DNA of 5,250 nt, from contig CAMTNN010000120.1 of assembly GCA_947073895.1 (NCBI GenBank), positions 1 through 5,250 of the forward strand, given 5' to 3'. This stretch comes from an uncultured cyanobacterium. GTDB lineage: Bacteria; Cyanobacteriota; Vampirovibrionia; Gastranaerophilales; Gastranaerophilaceae. Both the position numbers and the translations under genes were made by a program. Numbering within the stretch: position 1 is the stretch's first letter; the number at the start of each line of letters is the position of its first letter. Shown piece after piece: positions 1 to 5,250 of this stretch. The notes below the pieces were generated by a model. That model had not been told where the DNA came from, did no database searches, and worked only from the letters and a program-made list of their open reading frames with translations.

Positions 1-1324
1 AAATATATTTATGTTCTTTTCGTGCTTTTTTTGTTTCTTTATGAAGTTTAATAATTTCTTCTAATTCATCCGGCATAACTGTATCAGGTGCCATTGAACG
101 TTTTTCTAATCCTTTTTCAAGCAGTTTAACTTCGTCTTCTTTAAGTTTATCATCGGCTTTTACGATATCCCTGCCTTTATGAAGTGTGATAATTCTAATG
201 GTGTTTTCAGTAGGTGAGCCGGCTTCACCTTGTTTTGCCTGAATATCATAACCAACCCAATCTTCAGGAAGCTTATCTATTGTTGTATATTGACCTTCAG
301 GCATGATACGTTTATCTATTTCATTATAGAGAACTTCTGAAACATATTCCTTTTGGCTTTCAAATCTGCAAGGAAGAACTATTTTATCACCGATAACTTC
401 TTCAGGGTCCCTGTTTTCGTATTTTTTAAATAATTCTGAAGCGATACGAAGATGTTCAAGTTCAAAGTTAAGGAACAGTTCCCAAATGTTTTTAAGATGT
501 TCGTTTTCTTCGTCTTCGTAGCAGTTATAATATGTACAAACTTCAGTGAACTCGTGAAGAAGAAGTTTTTCATACATGCTTTCAGTCGGGTCGATTAAGG
601 ACTCGTACATTGTTACGTGTTCTTCTTCAACGTCTTTGATTTCAGCGTAAGTTTTTCTTAAGATATTGTTGCCGTAGCACATTCCGTGTTCTGCGTAGTA
701 ATTGTGTGTTTGTTGTTCTCCGGAAACAAGTGTTAAAATATTAACCTTAGTTTGAGGGGAAGCGGTTGCTTTATCATAATGTTTACGGAGCCTCATTGCG
801 TTACAGTTGTGGTGGTTTTGAGTAGGTCTTGAAATAACTACATCGGTTTGTCCTTGCAGAATTTCATTAGGCTTAACTCCGTGCATCATATATGCCCATT
901 GACTGTATCTGTATAAGTGGTCAAAGTCTTCTAATAAACCAAAGTTAAAAGTCTCTTTAACATACTCATCAGGTTCGTTTTGCGCAAGCCAAGCTGTTAA
1001 ATCAACTGCAACTTGTTCATAACCTAAAGTGGTTTCCAGAACTGATTGGTCACTAGGTGTAAGCCAGTTAACTGTTGTTTGTTGAGCGTCTTCAATTCTT
1101 CTTGTTTGTGAAACCAGTTTGCAATCGTCTAAATCAGGACAAAAACGTGAGAATGCGTGTTTAAAGTTCCAAGCTTCAACTTCAATACCGTTCATTAAAA
1201 TCTGACGTGTTCTTGAATAGCAGTCGACTTCGTTTTTGTTGAACGGTTTTTTAACAACTTGATGCCAATTTCTTAATTGTTTTTCAAAAGGAATACCTTT
1301 TTCTTTTAATGGATTAAAACTCAT
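1..1324 (-). CDS. Large ferritin-like (putative diiron) protein, 3' end outside window
   Basis: An open frame of 441 codons runs on the minus strand from ATG at 1324 to the window edge with no stop, so the C-terminus is missing. The start is supported by a purine-rich AGAAGG ribosome site about 9 nt upstream. The N-terminus (MSFNPLKEKG) has no signal peptide or membrane segment, so a cytoplasmic location is likely. Helix-rich stretches carry candidate metal ligands: E103, E132 with H136, E203 with H207, E228, then three ExxH motifs at E233-H236, E273-H276 and E288-H291. Pairs of Glu and ExxH on successive helices are the signature of ferritin-like diiron four-helix bundles, and the number here would allow two bundles. 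An HHNC motif lies at 171-174. The C-terminal part after about residue 300 is charged and Lys-rich near the edge. I do not recognise the exact family; oxidase, iron-storage or oxygen-defence roles are only inferred from the motif pattern. It follows the exported-protein gene by 81 nt on the same strand. Confidence 0.85.
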   Translation of the reverse strand, partial: MSFNPLKEKGIPFEKQLRNWHQVVKKPFNKNEVDCYSRTRQILMNGIEVEAWNFKHAFSRFCPDLDDCKLVSQTRRIEDAQQTTVNWLTPSDQSVLETTLGYEQVAVDLTAWLAQNEPDEYVKETFNFGLLEDFDHLYRYSQWAYMMHGVKPNEILQGQTDVVISRPTQNHHNCNAMRLRKHYDKATASPQTKVNILTLVSGEQQTHNYYAEHGMCYGNNILRKTYAEIKDVEEEHVTMYESLIDPTESMYEKLLLHEFTEVCTYYNCYEDEENEHLKNIWELFLNFELEHLRIASELFKKYENRDPEEVIGDKIVLPCRFESQKEYVSEVLYNEIDKRIMPEGQYTTIDKLPEDWVGYDIQAKQGEAGSPTENTIRIITLHKGRDIVKADDKLKEDEVKLLEKGLEKRSMAPDTVMPDELEEIIKLHKETKKARKEHKYI

Positions 1325-1344
1325 TTTCTATAACCTTCTTTCTG

Positions 1345-1357
1345 CGGGCATTGCCCG
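1345..1357. other. Small G/C-rich hairpin between the two minus-strand genes
   Basis: CGGGC and GCCCG are perfect complements separated by a 3-nt loop (ATT on plus, AAT on minus), with two flanking G-T wobble pairs possible. It lies 20 nt upstream of the ATG of the ferritin-like gene. It is not followed by a T-run on either strand, so it is not a standard intrinsic terminator. It could be an mRNA-stabilising or translation-modulating stem ahead of the ribosome site, or chance. Confidence 0.4.
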
Positions 1358-1405
1358 TGTTAAAAAGGTAAAACAAAAATAAATATTTTAAATTCCAATA
1401 AAGTC

Positions 1406-2053
1406 CTAGCCTTCTTGTTTAAGCATAATTATTGCAGTATTCAATTCACTAAGCAGATATTCTAACTGCTGATTAATATTTTCAGGATTATAAACTGAAC
1501 CTGCAGCCTGATACGCAAGATATCTTTGATATGTGAGAGCTTCTTTCCTTAATAAAGAAATTGATTTAACGTAACCGTTTATTTCCATTAGCTTACGGAA
1601 GGATTCGTAATAACTTTCGGGTTTTCCTTCATATTTTAGAGCTAAGTGGTCGAGGTTCATTGTTAAGACATTAGCACGTGTTATAAATAACTGAACAGTT
1701 CCTTCTTCTTCGATGCAGTCAACAAGTTTTTCAATCATTGGAATAATTTCGTTGGCATCAATGACGTAAGTTGAAGTACGGTCTTTTTTCTGAATAATAT
1801 CAATAAAAGCAGGGTTGTTGCGCGGTACGGGTTTTAATTCTGACGGGTCGCCAAAGCCTTTTTGTGATTCAAAAATCGGGGTTGTAACTTTTTGTTCTTT
1901 TGGACGAGCATTTTTGTTTAAATCAGGTAAAGTCCCGGCGTAGCCTTTGCCTTGAAGCTCTGCTTCAAGCGCTTTGTCTTTTTTATTCCAAAACGCGGCT
2001 TGAGTCGGCAAGGTAAGAGTTAATGCAATTAAACACAAAAAAAGCTTCTTCAT
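1406..2053 (-). CDS. Exported protein of unknown function, 215 aa
   Basis: A complete reading frame with an N-terminal Sec signal peptide: two Lys, a hydrophobic core of about 12 residues (LFLCLIALTLTL) and a probable cleavage site after TQA near residue 19. The mature protein is therefore about 196 residues in the periplasm or outside the cell. No Cys lies at the cleavage site, so it is not a typical lipoprotein. The first part of the mature chain (about 20-80) is Lys/Pro/Asn-rich and probably extended; the rest, from about residue 95, is predicted helical by eye, with a Leu-rich helix near the C-terminus. No enzyme motif was recognised. The ATG is fixed by the signal peptide; there is no Shine-Dalgarno sequence in the 7 nt between it and a TATAAT box. 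It is divergent from the flagellar genes, which makes a periplasmic flagellar or envelope role conceivable but unproven. Confidence 0.85.
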   Translation of the reverse strand: MKKLFLCLIALTLTLPTQAAFWNKKDKALEAELQGKGYAGTLPDLNKNARPKEQKVTTPIFESQKGFGDPSELKPVPRNNPAFIDIIQKKDRTSTYVIDANEIIPMIEKLVDCIEEEGTVQLFITRANVLTMNLDHLALKYEGKPESYYESFRKLMEINGYVKSISLLRKEALTYQRYLAYQAAGSVYNPENINQQLEYLLSELNTAIIMLKQEG

Positions 2054-2188
2054 ATTATTTATTATAGTGGGATTTTTGAAAAAATCAAAGCAGTTCTCCT
2101 CTAAACGTATGATGTCTTTATTTGCTAAATCCTTTAATATATTTATGGACTATAGTAGGGAGAAGGTAAATCCTTCATTGGGATAAGT
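2054..2188. other. Divergent intergenic region between exported-protein and flagellar genes
   Basis: These 135 bases separate the two transcription directions and so should hold promoters for both. The minus-strand promoter is clear. On the plus strand the best -10 candidate is TATAGT at 2151-2156, but no matching -35 box lies 16-18 nt upstream, and I see neither a sigma28 (TAAA/GCCGATAA) nor a sigma54 (TGGC/TGC) pattern. A GAAGG/CCTTC stem (2162-2166 with 2172-2176) lies just before the fliM/fliN start. Confidence 0.5.
2061..2088 (-). promoter_or_regulatory. Sigma70-type promoter of the exported-protein gene
   Basis: On the minus strand a TTGATT box (plus 2083-2088) is separated by 16 nt from a perfect TATAAT (plus 2061-2066). 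Only 7 nt lie between the TATAAT and the ATG at 2053, so transcription would be expected to begin at or next to the start codon. The spacer contains an A/T palindrome (2071-2086) that may be incidental. Confidence 0.6.
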
Positions 2189-3307
2189 ATGATAAATTCT
2201 ATATTTTTCGATGAATTATATAAGCAATTTTCATGGTACGACTCGGTTTTCACACCGGCAGTTAAGTCTTGCAGTAACGAATTCTTTTTTGAAGGATTCG
2301 AATATAAGCTTGTTTCTGTGAGCACAAATATGAATGTGCTTTCCCAAAACGATACTTTCTTTGTTACTAAAGTTAAAATAAATTCTAAAAACGATGTTTA
2401 TATCAGAATTTCACAGGATGCAATCAATGTAATTCTTGATAAAGTTTTAGGTAAAAACAACAAAAGATTTGAACTTACAGAAGTTTCTGAGCTGGAAGCG
2501 CGCATTATTACGGCTTTTAACGATTTTCTTTACGAAACATTAGCCCCGAATTTTACTATAGAGCCAAACCGCCGTTATAATGAGATTTTGCACCTGACTT
2601 ATTTTGTGAAAAGTGCAATTTCTGATACTGCAGCCAAGTTTATTATTTCTGTACCAATGGAAATTCTTGCTCCAAAAACAGCTGAATCTATTGAACCACA
2701 TTTTGTTGATATGGATTTTGCTCATAGTCCTGTGGAGGTTAATTTGTTGTTGGGTTCGACAGTCTTTCCGCTTGCGGATATTAAAAAACTTGATGTGGGC
2801 GATATAGTTGTTTTTGAAAAAAGCAGTTCTGATGAGATGACGCTCGTTTGTGAAAATATTGTACAGAAATTTAAGGTTAAACCAAATATAAAAATCATAG
2901 AACCTTATGATATGTCGGGAGGAAATGAAATGGATAATACAAATACTAATCTTTGGGATAGTATTCAAGTTGATATGACAGCCGAGTTTGATAAAGTTAA
3001 GGTTACTTTAGGTGAGCTTAAGAGTATTGAAGAAGGTTTGATTGTTGACTTGTGTTCCGTTTATGACAATAAAGTTTCGCTCAAAGTCGGTGGAAAATTT
3101 GTTGCAGCAGGAGAGTTGGTTATTATTAACGATAGATTTGGTGTAAGAATTGAAAATGTAAGTGATTCTTCCGCTTCGGCAGCATCTTCTGCTCCACAGG
3201 AGCCGCAGAGTCAGGATGCTCCACAAGAACCACAGGCAGAGCAAGGCGGTGAAGGTGATTTTGATTACAGTGACTTTGAACCGGAAGCAGAAAATGGGGA
3301 AGGGTAA
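2189..3307 (+). CDS. fliN: Compound flagellar motor switch protein: FliM-like domain plus two SpoA (FliN-type) domains
   Basis: This 372-residue cytoplasmic protein should form the C-ring (switch complex) that sets rotation direction and receives export substrates. Residues 1 to about 175 resemble the FliM/CheC-like middle domain: an acidic helix around 95-120 (SELEARIITAF) and a strand ending in SVPMEIL. Residues about 179-236 form a first SpoA domain (VEVNLLLGSTVFPLADIKKL, then VGDIV). Residues about 257-324 form a second, typical FliN SpoA domain (VTLGELKSIEEG, VGGKFVAAGE, FGVRIENV). Missing are the N-terminal FliM motif that binds CheY-P (EIDALL type) and a GGxG motif. The tandem SpoA layout resembles SctQ of type III secretion more than separate FliM and FliN. 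A 48-residue acidic Ser/Pro/Gln tail (325-372) follows, with APQEPQ at 335 and 344. The ATG at 2189 has only a weak GGGA ribosome site 5 nt away; no in-frame ATG lies between it and the upstream stop at 2156. It is followed by fliO and fliP, as expected for a fliM-fliN slot. Confidence 0.85.
   Translation: MINSIFFDELYKQFSWYDSVFTPAVKSCSNEFFFEGFEYKLVSVSTNMNVLSQNDTFFVTKVKINSKNDVYIRISQDAINVILDKVLGKNNKRFELTEVSELEARIITAFNDFLYETLAPNFTIEPNRRYNEILHLTYFVKSAISDTAAKFIISVPMEILAPKTAESIEPHFVDMDFAHSPVEVNLLLGSTVFPLADIKKLDVGDIVVFEKSSSDEMTLVCENIVQKFKVKPNIKIIEPYDMSGGNEMDNTNTNLWDSIQVDMTAEFDKVKVTLGELKSIEEGLIVDLCSVYDNKVSLKVGGKFVAAGELVIINDRFGVRIENVSDSSASAASSAPQEPQSQDAPQEPQAEQGGEGDFDYSDFEPEAENGEG
2917..2923 (+). promoter_or_regulatory. 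Strong internal Shine-Dalgarno sequence
   Basis: GGGAGGA matches the anti-Shine-Dalgarno core well and sits 6 nt before the in-frame ATG at 2930, in the linker between the two SpoA domains. It encodes Ser-Gly-Gly, residues a linker tolerates. Confidence 0.6.
2930..3307 (+). CDS. Possible internal-start product: free FliN-like protein, 125 aa
   Basis: Codon 248 of the switch gene is an in-frame ATG preceded by GGGAGGA (2917-2923) with a 6-nt spacing, a stronger ribosome site than that of the full gene. The product would begin MDNTNTNLWDSI and contain only the second SpoA domain and the acidic tail, close to the length of stand-alone FliN. SctQ-family genes (Yersinia YscQ, Salmonella SsaQ, Shigella Spa33) are known to make such a C-terminal protein from an internal start. 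An out-of-frame ATG at 2925 also lies behind the same site. The site is seen; its use is inferred. Confidence 0.55.
   Translation: MDNTNTNLWDSIQVDMTAEFDKVKVTLGELKSIEEGLIVDLCSVYDNKVSLKVGGKFVAAGELVIINDRFGVRIENVSDSSASAASSAPQEPQSQDAPQEPQAEQGGEGDFDYSDFEPEAENGEG
3191..3235 (+). repeat. Two APQEPQ-coding copies in the switch protein tail
   Basis: Eighteen-base copies at 3191-3208 and 3218-3235 encode the same hexapeptide with synonymous differences (CAG/CAA, GAG/GAA, CCG/CCA). They lie in the low-complexity acidic tail. Confidence 0.5.
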
Positions 3308-3320
3308 AGTCAGTTGACTT
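3307..3320 (+). other. Inverted repeat just after the switch gene
   Basis: AAGTC and GACTT pair around a 4-nt loop (AGTT), beginning at the last base of the stop codon. A second, all-A/T inverted repeat (AAGAAAA with TTTTCTT, 3322-3336) follows. There is little G/C, so at most a weak attenuator or mRNA 3'-end stem; fliO follows on the same strand. Confidence 0.3.
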
Positions 3321-3368
3321 AAAGAAAAATTTTCTTAAATACTTAGGGGATAAGAAAGAGGGTAGTTT

Positions 3369-3782
3369 ATGGGATATATAGCTAATTTTATTGTATATAC
3401 GCTTGCCATGGTTGGTGTTATGGGTGTTGCTTTATTTGCTTTTAAAAAGTTTGCAGTTGGCGGTTGCAAAGTTGGCGGGACTAAGAATTTGAAAGTTATT
3501 GATTCAATGAATTTAGCGCCCAGAAAGACTTTGTATATAGTTTCAGCAGGAACTGAAAAGTTTTTGATTGCAAGCGATGCTGATAGAACAACGTTGATAT
3601 CTAAGCTTGGAGAACAGCAGGCTGTTCAACCACAGTCTCCGTTACCTGATTTCAAAACAACAATGGAGTCTCTTAATGAGAAAACTCGCTATGCTGATAA
3701 ATCAATCATTGGCATAAAATCTTCGCAAAATACTCCTTATACATCAGTGATGAGAAGTCTTGCAGAAAGGATAAAAGAGTAG
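3369..3782 (+). CDS. fliO: Flagellar biosynthesis protein FliO
   Basis: FliO is a small membrane protein that helps assemble the FliP ring of the flagellar type III export gate. The 137-residue product has one N-terminal membrane segment (about residues 4-25), a short Lys/Gly-rich turn (26-40), then the typical cytoplasmic beta-rich FliO domain at about 41-80: LKVIDSMNLAPRKTLYIV, then EKFLIASDADRTTLISKL. In the family this reads as a strand, a short basic turn and a second strand with a Leu-(Ile/Leu) pair. The C-terminal part (81-137) is polar and poorly conserved. The ATG has GAGGG 6 nt upstream (3358-3362). It lies 61 nt after the switch gene and 10 nt before fliP, the normal fliO-fliP order. 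FliO has no counterpart in injectisomes, so its presence marks this locus as flagellar. Confidence 0.9.
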   Translation: MGYIANFIVYTLAMVGVMGVALFAFKKFAVGGCKVGGTKNLKVIDSMNLAPRKTLYIVSAGTEKFLIASDADRTTLISKLGEQQAVQPQSPLPDFKTTMESLNEKTRYADKSIIGIKSSQNTPYTSVMRSLAERIKE

Positions 3783-3792
3783 GGGTAAATAA

Positions 3793-4431
3793 ATGAACAA
3801 CGTACTTGGTGATATGAATCCTGTCTTACAGATGCTGACGGTAATGACATTATTTTCGCTCTTGCCGTTTGTATTTTGCTGTATGACATGTTTTTTGAGA
3901 TTTATAATAGTTTTTTCATTGCTTAAAACCGCGATGGGTGTTCAAGTCCCGCCTTCTATTGTTACATTAGGCTTGTGTATGATTATGACATTCTACACAA
4001 TGGGCGGGGTTTTTGAGCAGATGTACGAAAGAGGTTCAATCCCTTATCAAAAGAATCAGAACCTAATTCTTGCGATAGACGAGGGCTCAAAACCGCTTAA
4101 AGAGTTTATGATGAAGCAGACGCGTGAGTCTGACTTGGCGTTCTTTGTGGAATTGAAGCGTAAAACTCCTCCGAAGTCACCAGAAGACTTAACAATTTGG
4201 GAAGTTGCTCCAGCGTATATTTTAAGTGAATTAAAAACAGCGTTTGAGATTGGTTTTGTAGTATTTGTACCGTTTATTGTGCTGGATTTGGTTGTTGCAA
4301 ATATCTTGCTTGCGCTCGGTATGTTCATGCTGTCGCCAACGATTATCTCGCTGCCGTTTAAGCTGCTGATATTTATCGCGGTTGACGGTTGGGCGTTGAT
4401 AGTCCAAGGACTTGTCCAAAGCTACAATTAA
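3793..4431 (+). CDS. fliP: Flagellar export gate protein FliP
   Basis: FliP (SctR family) forms, with FliQ and FliR, the entry gate of the flagellar type III export channel in the inner membrane. The 212-residue product matches the family from end to end: a first membrane segment near 11-33 ending in CFLRFIIVFSLLKTAMG, a second near 54-75, a soluble domain with PLKEFMMKQTRESDL (about 101-115), SELKTAFEIGF at 145-155, LDLVVANILLALGMFML, LPFK at 187-190 and DGW at 198-200 before the final LVQSYN. Unlike enterobacterial FliP it has no cleavable signal peptide; its first hydrophobic segment is already the family's first membrane helix, so its length is close to SctR. The ribosome site is GGGG at the fliO stop, 7 nt from ATG. 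It is clearly cotranscribed with fliO. The usual next gene, fliQ, does not follow. Confidence 0.95.
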   Translation: MNNVLGDMNPVLQMLTVMTLFSLLPFVFCCMTCFLRFIIVFSLLKTAMGVQVPPSIVTLGLCMIMTFYTMGGVFEQMYERGSIPYQKNQNLILAIDEGSKPLKEFMMKQTRESDLAFFVELKRKTPPKSPEDLTIWEVAPAYILSELKTAFEIGFVVFVPFIVLDLVVANILLALGMFMLSPTIISLPFKLLIFIAVDGWALIVQGLVQSYN

Positions 4432-4442
4432 AATTTTATAAT
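4412..4442 (+). promoter_or_regulatory. Possible promoter before the WG-like repeat gene
   Basis: A perfect TATAAT (4437-4442) lies 22 nt before the ATG at 4465. A TTGTCC (4412-4417) upstream is a fair -35 match but the spacing is 19 nt, longer than ideal, and it lies inside the end of fliP. It would let the repeat-protein gene be expressed apart from the flagellar operon. Confidence 0.35.
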
Positions 4443-4464
4443 GATTCAGTAGAAGGGAAAACAA

Positions 4465-5250
4465 ATGAAAATAAACAAGAAAATATTCTTAATATTGCTA
4501 ACAAGTGCATTATTTATTAGTACAAATTCAGCTTTTTGTGCCCTTGAATATTTTTATAGTGAACCTGTATTTTATAGGGACTTTTCCAAGGATGGTAAAG
4601 TTGGTTTGCTGTTAGATAAGCAACGAATCTTAGAGCCTATATATGACGATATTTTTAAAATGGGGGATTATCACTGTACAGTAAAAAACGGTAAAAAAGG
4701 TTTGGTCTACCGAGATAAAATTGTCGCAGGGCCTATATTTGACGATATTATTGAATTAGATGATTTTTGCTGTGTTGTAGTGAAAAACGGTAAAAAAAGC
4801 TTGGTCTTCAAAAATATAATTGTAACAAAGCCTATATGTGCCGATATTACTCACTTAGATGGGGTTTACTGTCTTATAGAAAGGAACGGTAAAAAAGCCT
4901 TGACTTGCGGTCCTACAGTTGTAACAGACTTTATATCTGCCGATATTATTCCATTAGGTTATGGCTGTGTTATAGTGAAGAACGGTAAAAAAGGCTTTGT
5001 TTACGGTTCTAAAATTGTAATAGAGCCTATATGTGACGATATTACTCAAACAGGGAGATTTTCCTATACTATAGTAAAGAACGATAAAAAAGGTTTGGTC
5101 TACAAAGATAGAATTATAGTAGAGCCTATATGTGACGATATTACTCAAACAAGTTATTATTCCTATATTATAGTAAGGAACGGTAAAAAAGGTTTGGTCT
5201 ACCGAGATAAAATTGTAACAGAGTCTATGTATGACGATATTATTCATGTA
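4465..5250 (+). CDS. Secreted WG-like repeat protein, 3' end outside window
   Basis: An open frame of 262 codons runs to the window edge. The ATG has AGAAGGG 7 nt upstream (4451-4457). The N-terminus (MKINKKIFLILLTSALFI) is a Sec signal peptide with probable cleavage around residues 23-26; the local sequence SAFC is not a good lipobox. The mature chain is a series of about 33-residue repeats, seven visible, anchored at D43, N75, N108, N141, N173, N206 and N239. The consensus is VKNGKKGLVYRDKIV, then EPIxDDI. This matches the layout of WG (KWG) repeats, beta-rich repeats found in many secreted or surface proteins of poorly known function, but the Trp is Lys in the units from N75 onward and Val in the first (GKVG). 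Cys recurs before or within the repeats (C71, C102, C103, C125, C136, C148, C168, C190, C223). A role in ligand or surface binding is a guess. It sits where fliQ would be expected. Confidence 0.85.
   Translation, partial: MKINKKIFLILLTSALFISTNSAFCALEYFYSEPVFYRDFSKDGKVGLLLDKQRILEPIYDDIFKMGDYHCTVKNGKKGLVYRDKIVAGPIFDDIIELDDFCCVVVKNGKKSLVFKNIIVTKPICADITHLDGVYCLIERNGKKALTCGPTVVTDFISADIIPLGYGCVIVKNGKKGFVYGSKIVIEPICDDITQTGRFSYTIVKNDKKGLVYKDRIIVEPICDDITQTSYYSYIIVRNGKKGLVYRDKIVTESMYDDIIHV
4591..5250 (+). repeat. Tandem array of about 99-bp coding repeats
   Basis: The NGKKG-type core recurs at 4687, 4786, 4885, 4981, 5080 and 5179, that is every 99, 99, 96, 99 and 99 bp, with a diverged first copy at 4591. 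Two exact DNA matches stand out: 38 bases shared by 4687-4724 and 5179-5216, and 32 bases shared by 5021-5052 and 5120-5151 (offset exactly 99). The array continues past the window edge. Confidence 0.9.

Noticed and set aside
379..573. 64-residue minus-strand reading frame inside the ferritin-like gene
   Set aside because: It lies in another frame of the longer minus-strand gene, which has motif support and a ribosome site; low-complexity composition typical of a shadow.
1345..1357. Intrinsic terminator of the exported-protein gene
   Set aside because: On the minus strand the stem is followed by CAGAAAGAAGG, not by a T-run.
2540..2968. 142-residue minus-strand reading frame opposite the switch gene
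   Set aside because: Antisense to a gene with clear SpoA domains; composition rich in Ile, His, Asn and Phe as expected of a shadow, with no ribosome site noted.
3307..3340. Rho-independent terminator between the switch gene and fliO
   Set aside because: The stems are short and poor in G/C, and the T-run belongs to the second A/T palindrome rather than directly following a stable stem.
2189..4431. Virulence-type III secretion (injectisome) operon
   Set aside because: Tandem SpoA domains and short FliP recall SctQ and SctR, but FliO is present between them and is specific to flagella.
4954..5247. 97-residue minus-strand reading frame with internal repetition
   Set aside because: Its repetition merely mirrors the 99-bp coding repeats of the plus-strand WG-like gene.
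4591..5250. CRISPR array
   Set aside because: Repeats are spaced evenly at 99 bp, are translated in one continuous frame and the intervening sequence is also related, unlike CRISPR spacers.

Overview
The window reads as an A/T-rich bacterial chromosome segment carrying part of a flagellar biosynthesis operon. It holds five protein genes. Two lie on the minus strand (1-1324, running off the left edge, and 1406-2053). Three full or partial genes lie on the plus strand (2189-3307, 3369-3782, 3793-4431), followed by a fourth plus-strand gene that runs off the right edge (4465-5250). Sec-type signal peptides and a flagellar export apparatus suggest a motile bacterium. The low G+C, the compound FliM/FliN protein and the WG-type repeat protein would suit an uncultured gut-type lineage such as non-photosynthetic Cyanobacteria relatives (Vampirovibrionia/Gastranaerophilales), but that placement is a guess and the window cannot prove it.

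Minus-strand block: a protein of at least 441 residues with several ExxH motifs that looks ferritin-like (diiron four-helix type), and upstream of it a 215-residue exported protein of unknown function. The exported protein has a good sigma70-type promoter placed so close to its ATG that the mRNA may be leaderless. The two genes are 81 nt apart with a small G/C hairpin between them and could be cotranscribed.

Plus-strand block: a divergent start region (2054-2188) leads into a gene whose product joins a FliM-like domain to two SpoA (FliN-type) domains, then fliO, then fliP. This follows the usual fliM-fliN-fliO-fliP order with the first two slots filled by one compound gene. Inside that gene, exactly before the second SpoA domain, there is a strong Shine-Dalgarno sequence and an in-frame ATG. 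The gene could therefore make both a full-length switch protein and a separate 125-residue FliN-like protein, as SctQ-family genes of type III secretion systems do. FliO and FliP belong to the membrane export gate.

After fliP the expected fliQ is absent. In its place, 33 nt downstream, begins a secreted protein made of about 33-residue WG-like repeats in which the hallmark Trp is Lys in the six repeats after the first. Its DNA shows exact repeated blocks, a sign of recent repeat exchange.

No rRNA, tRNA, CRISPR array, insertion sequence or convincing rho-independent terminator was seen, and no stretch over 300 bases lacks a gene.
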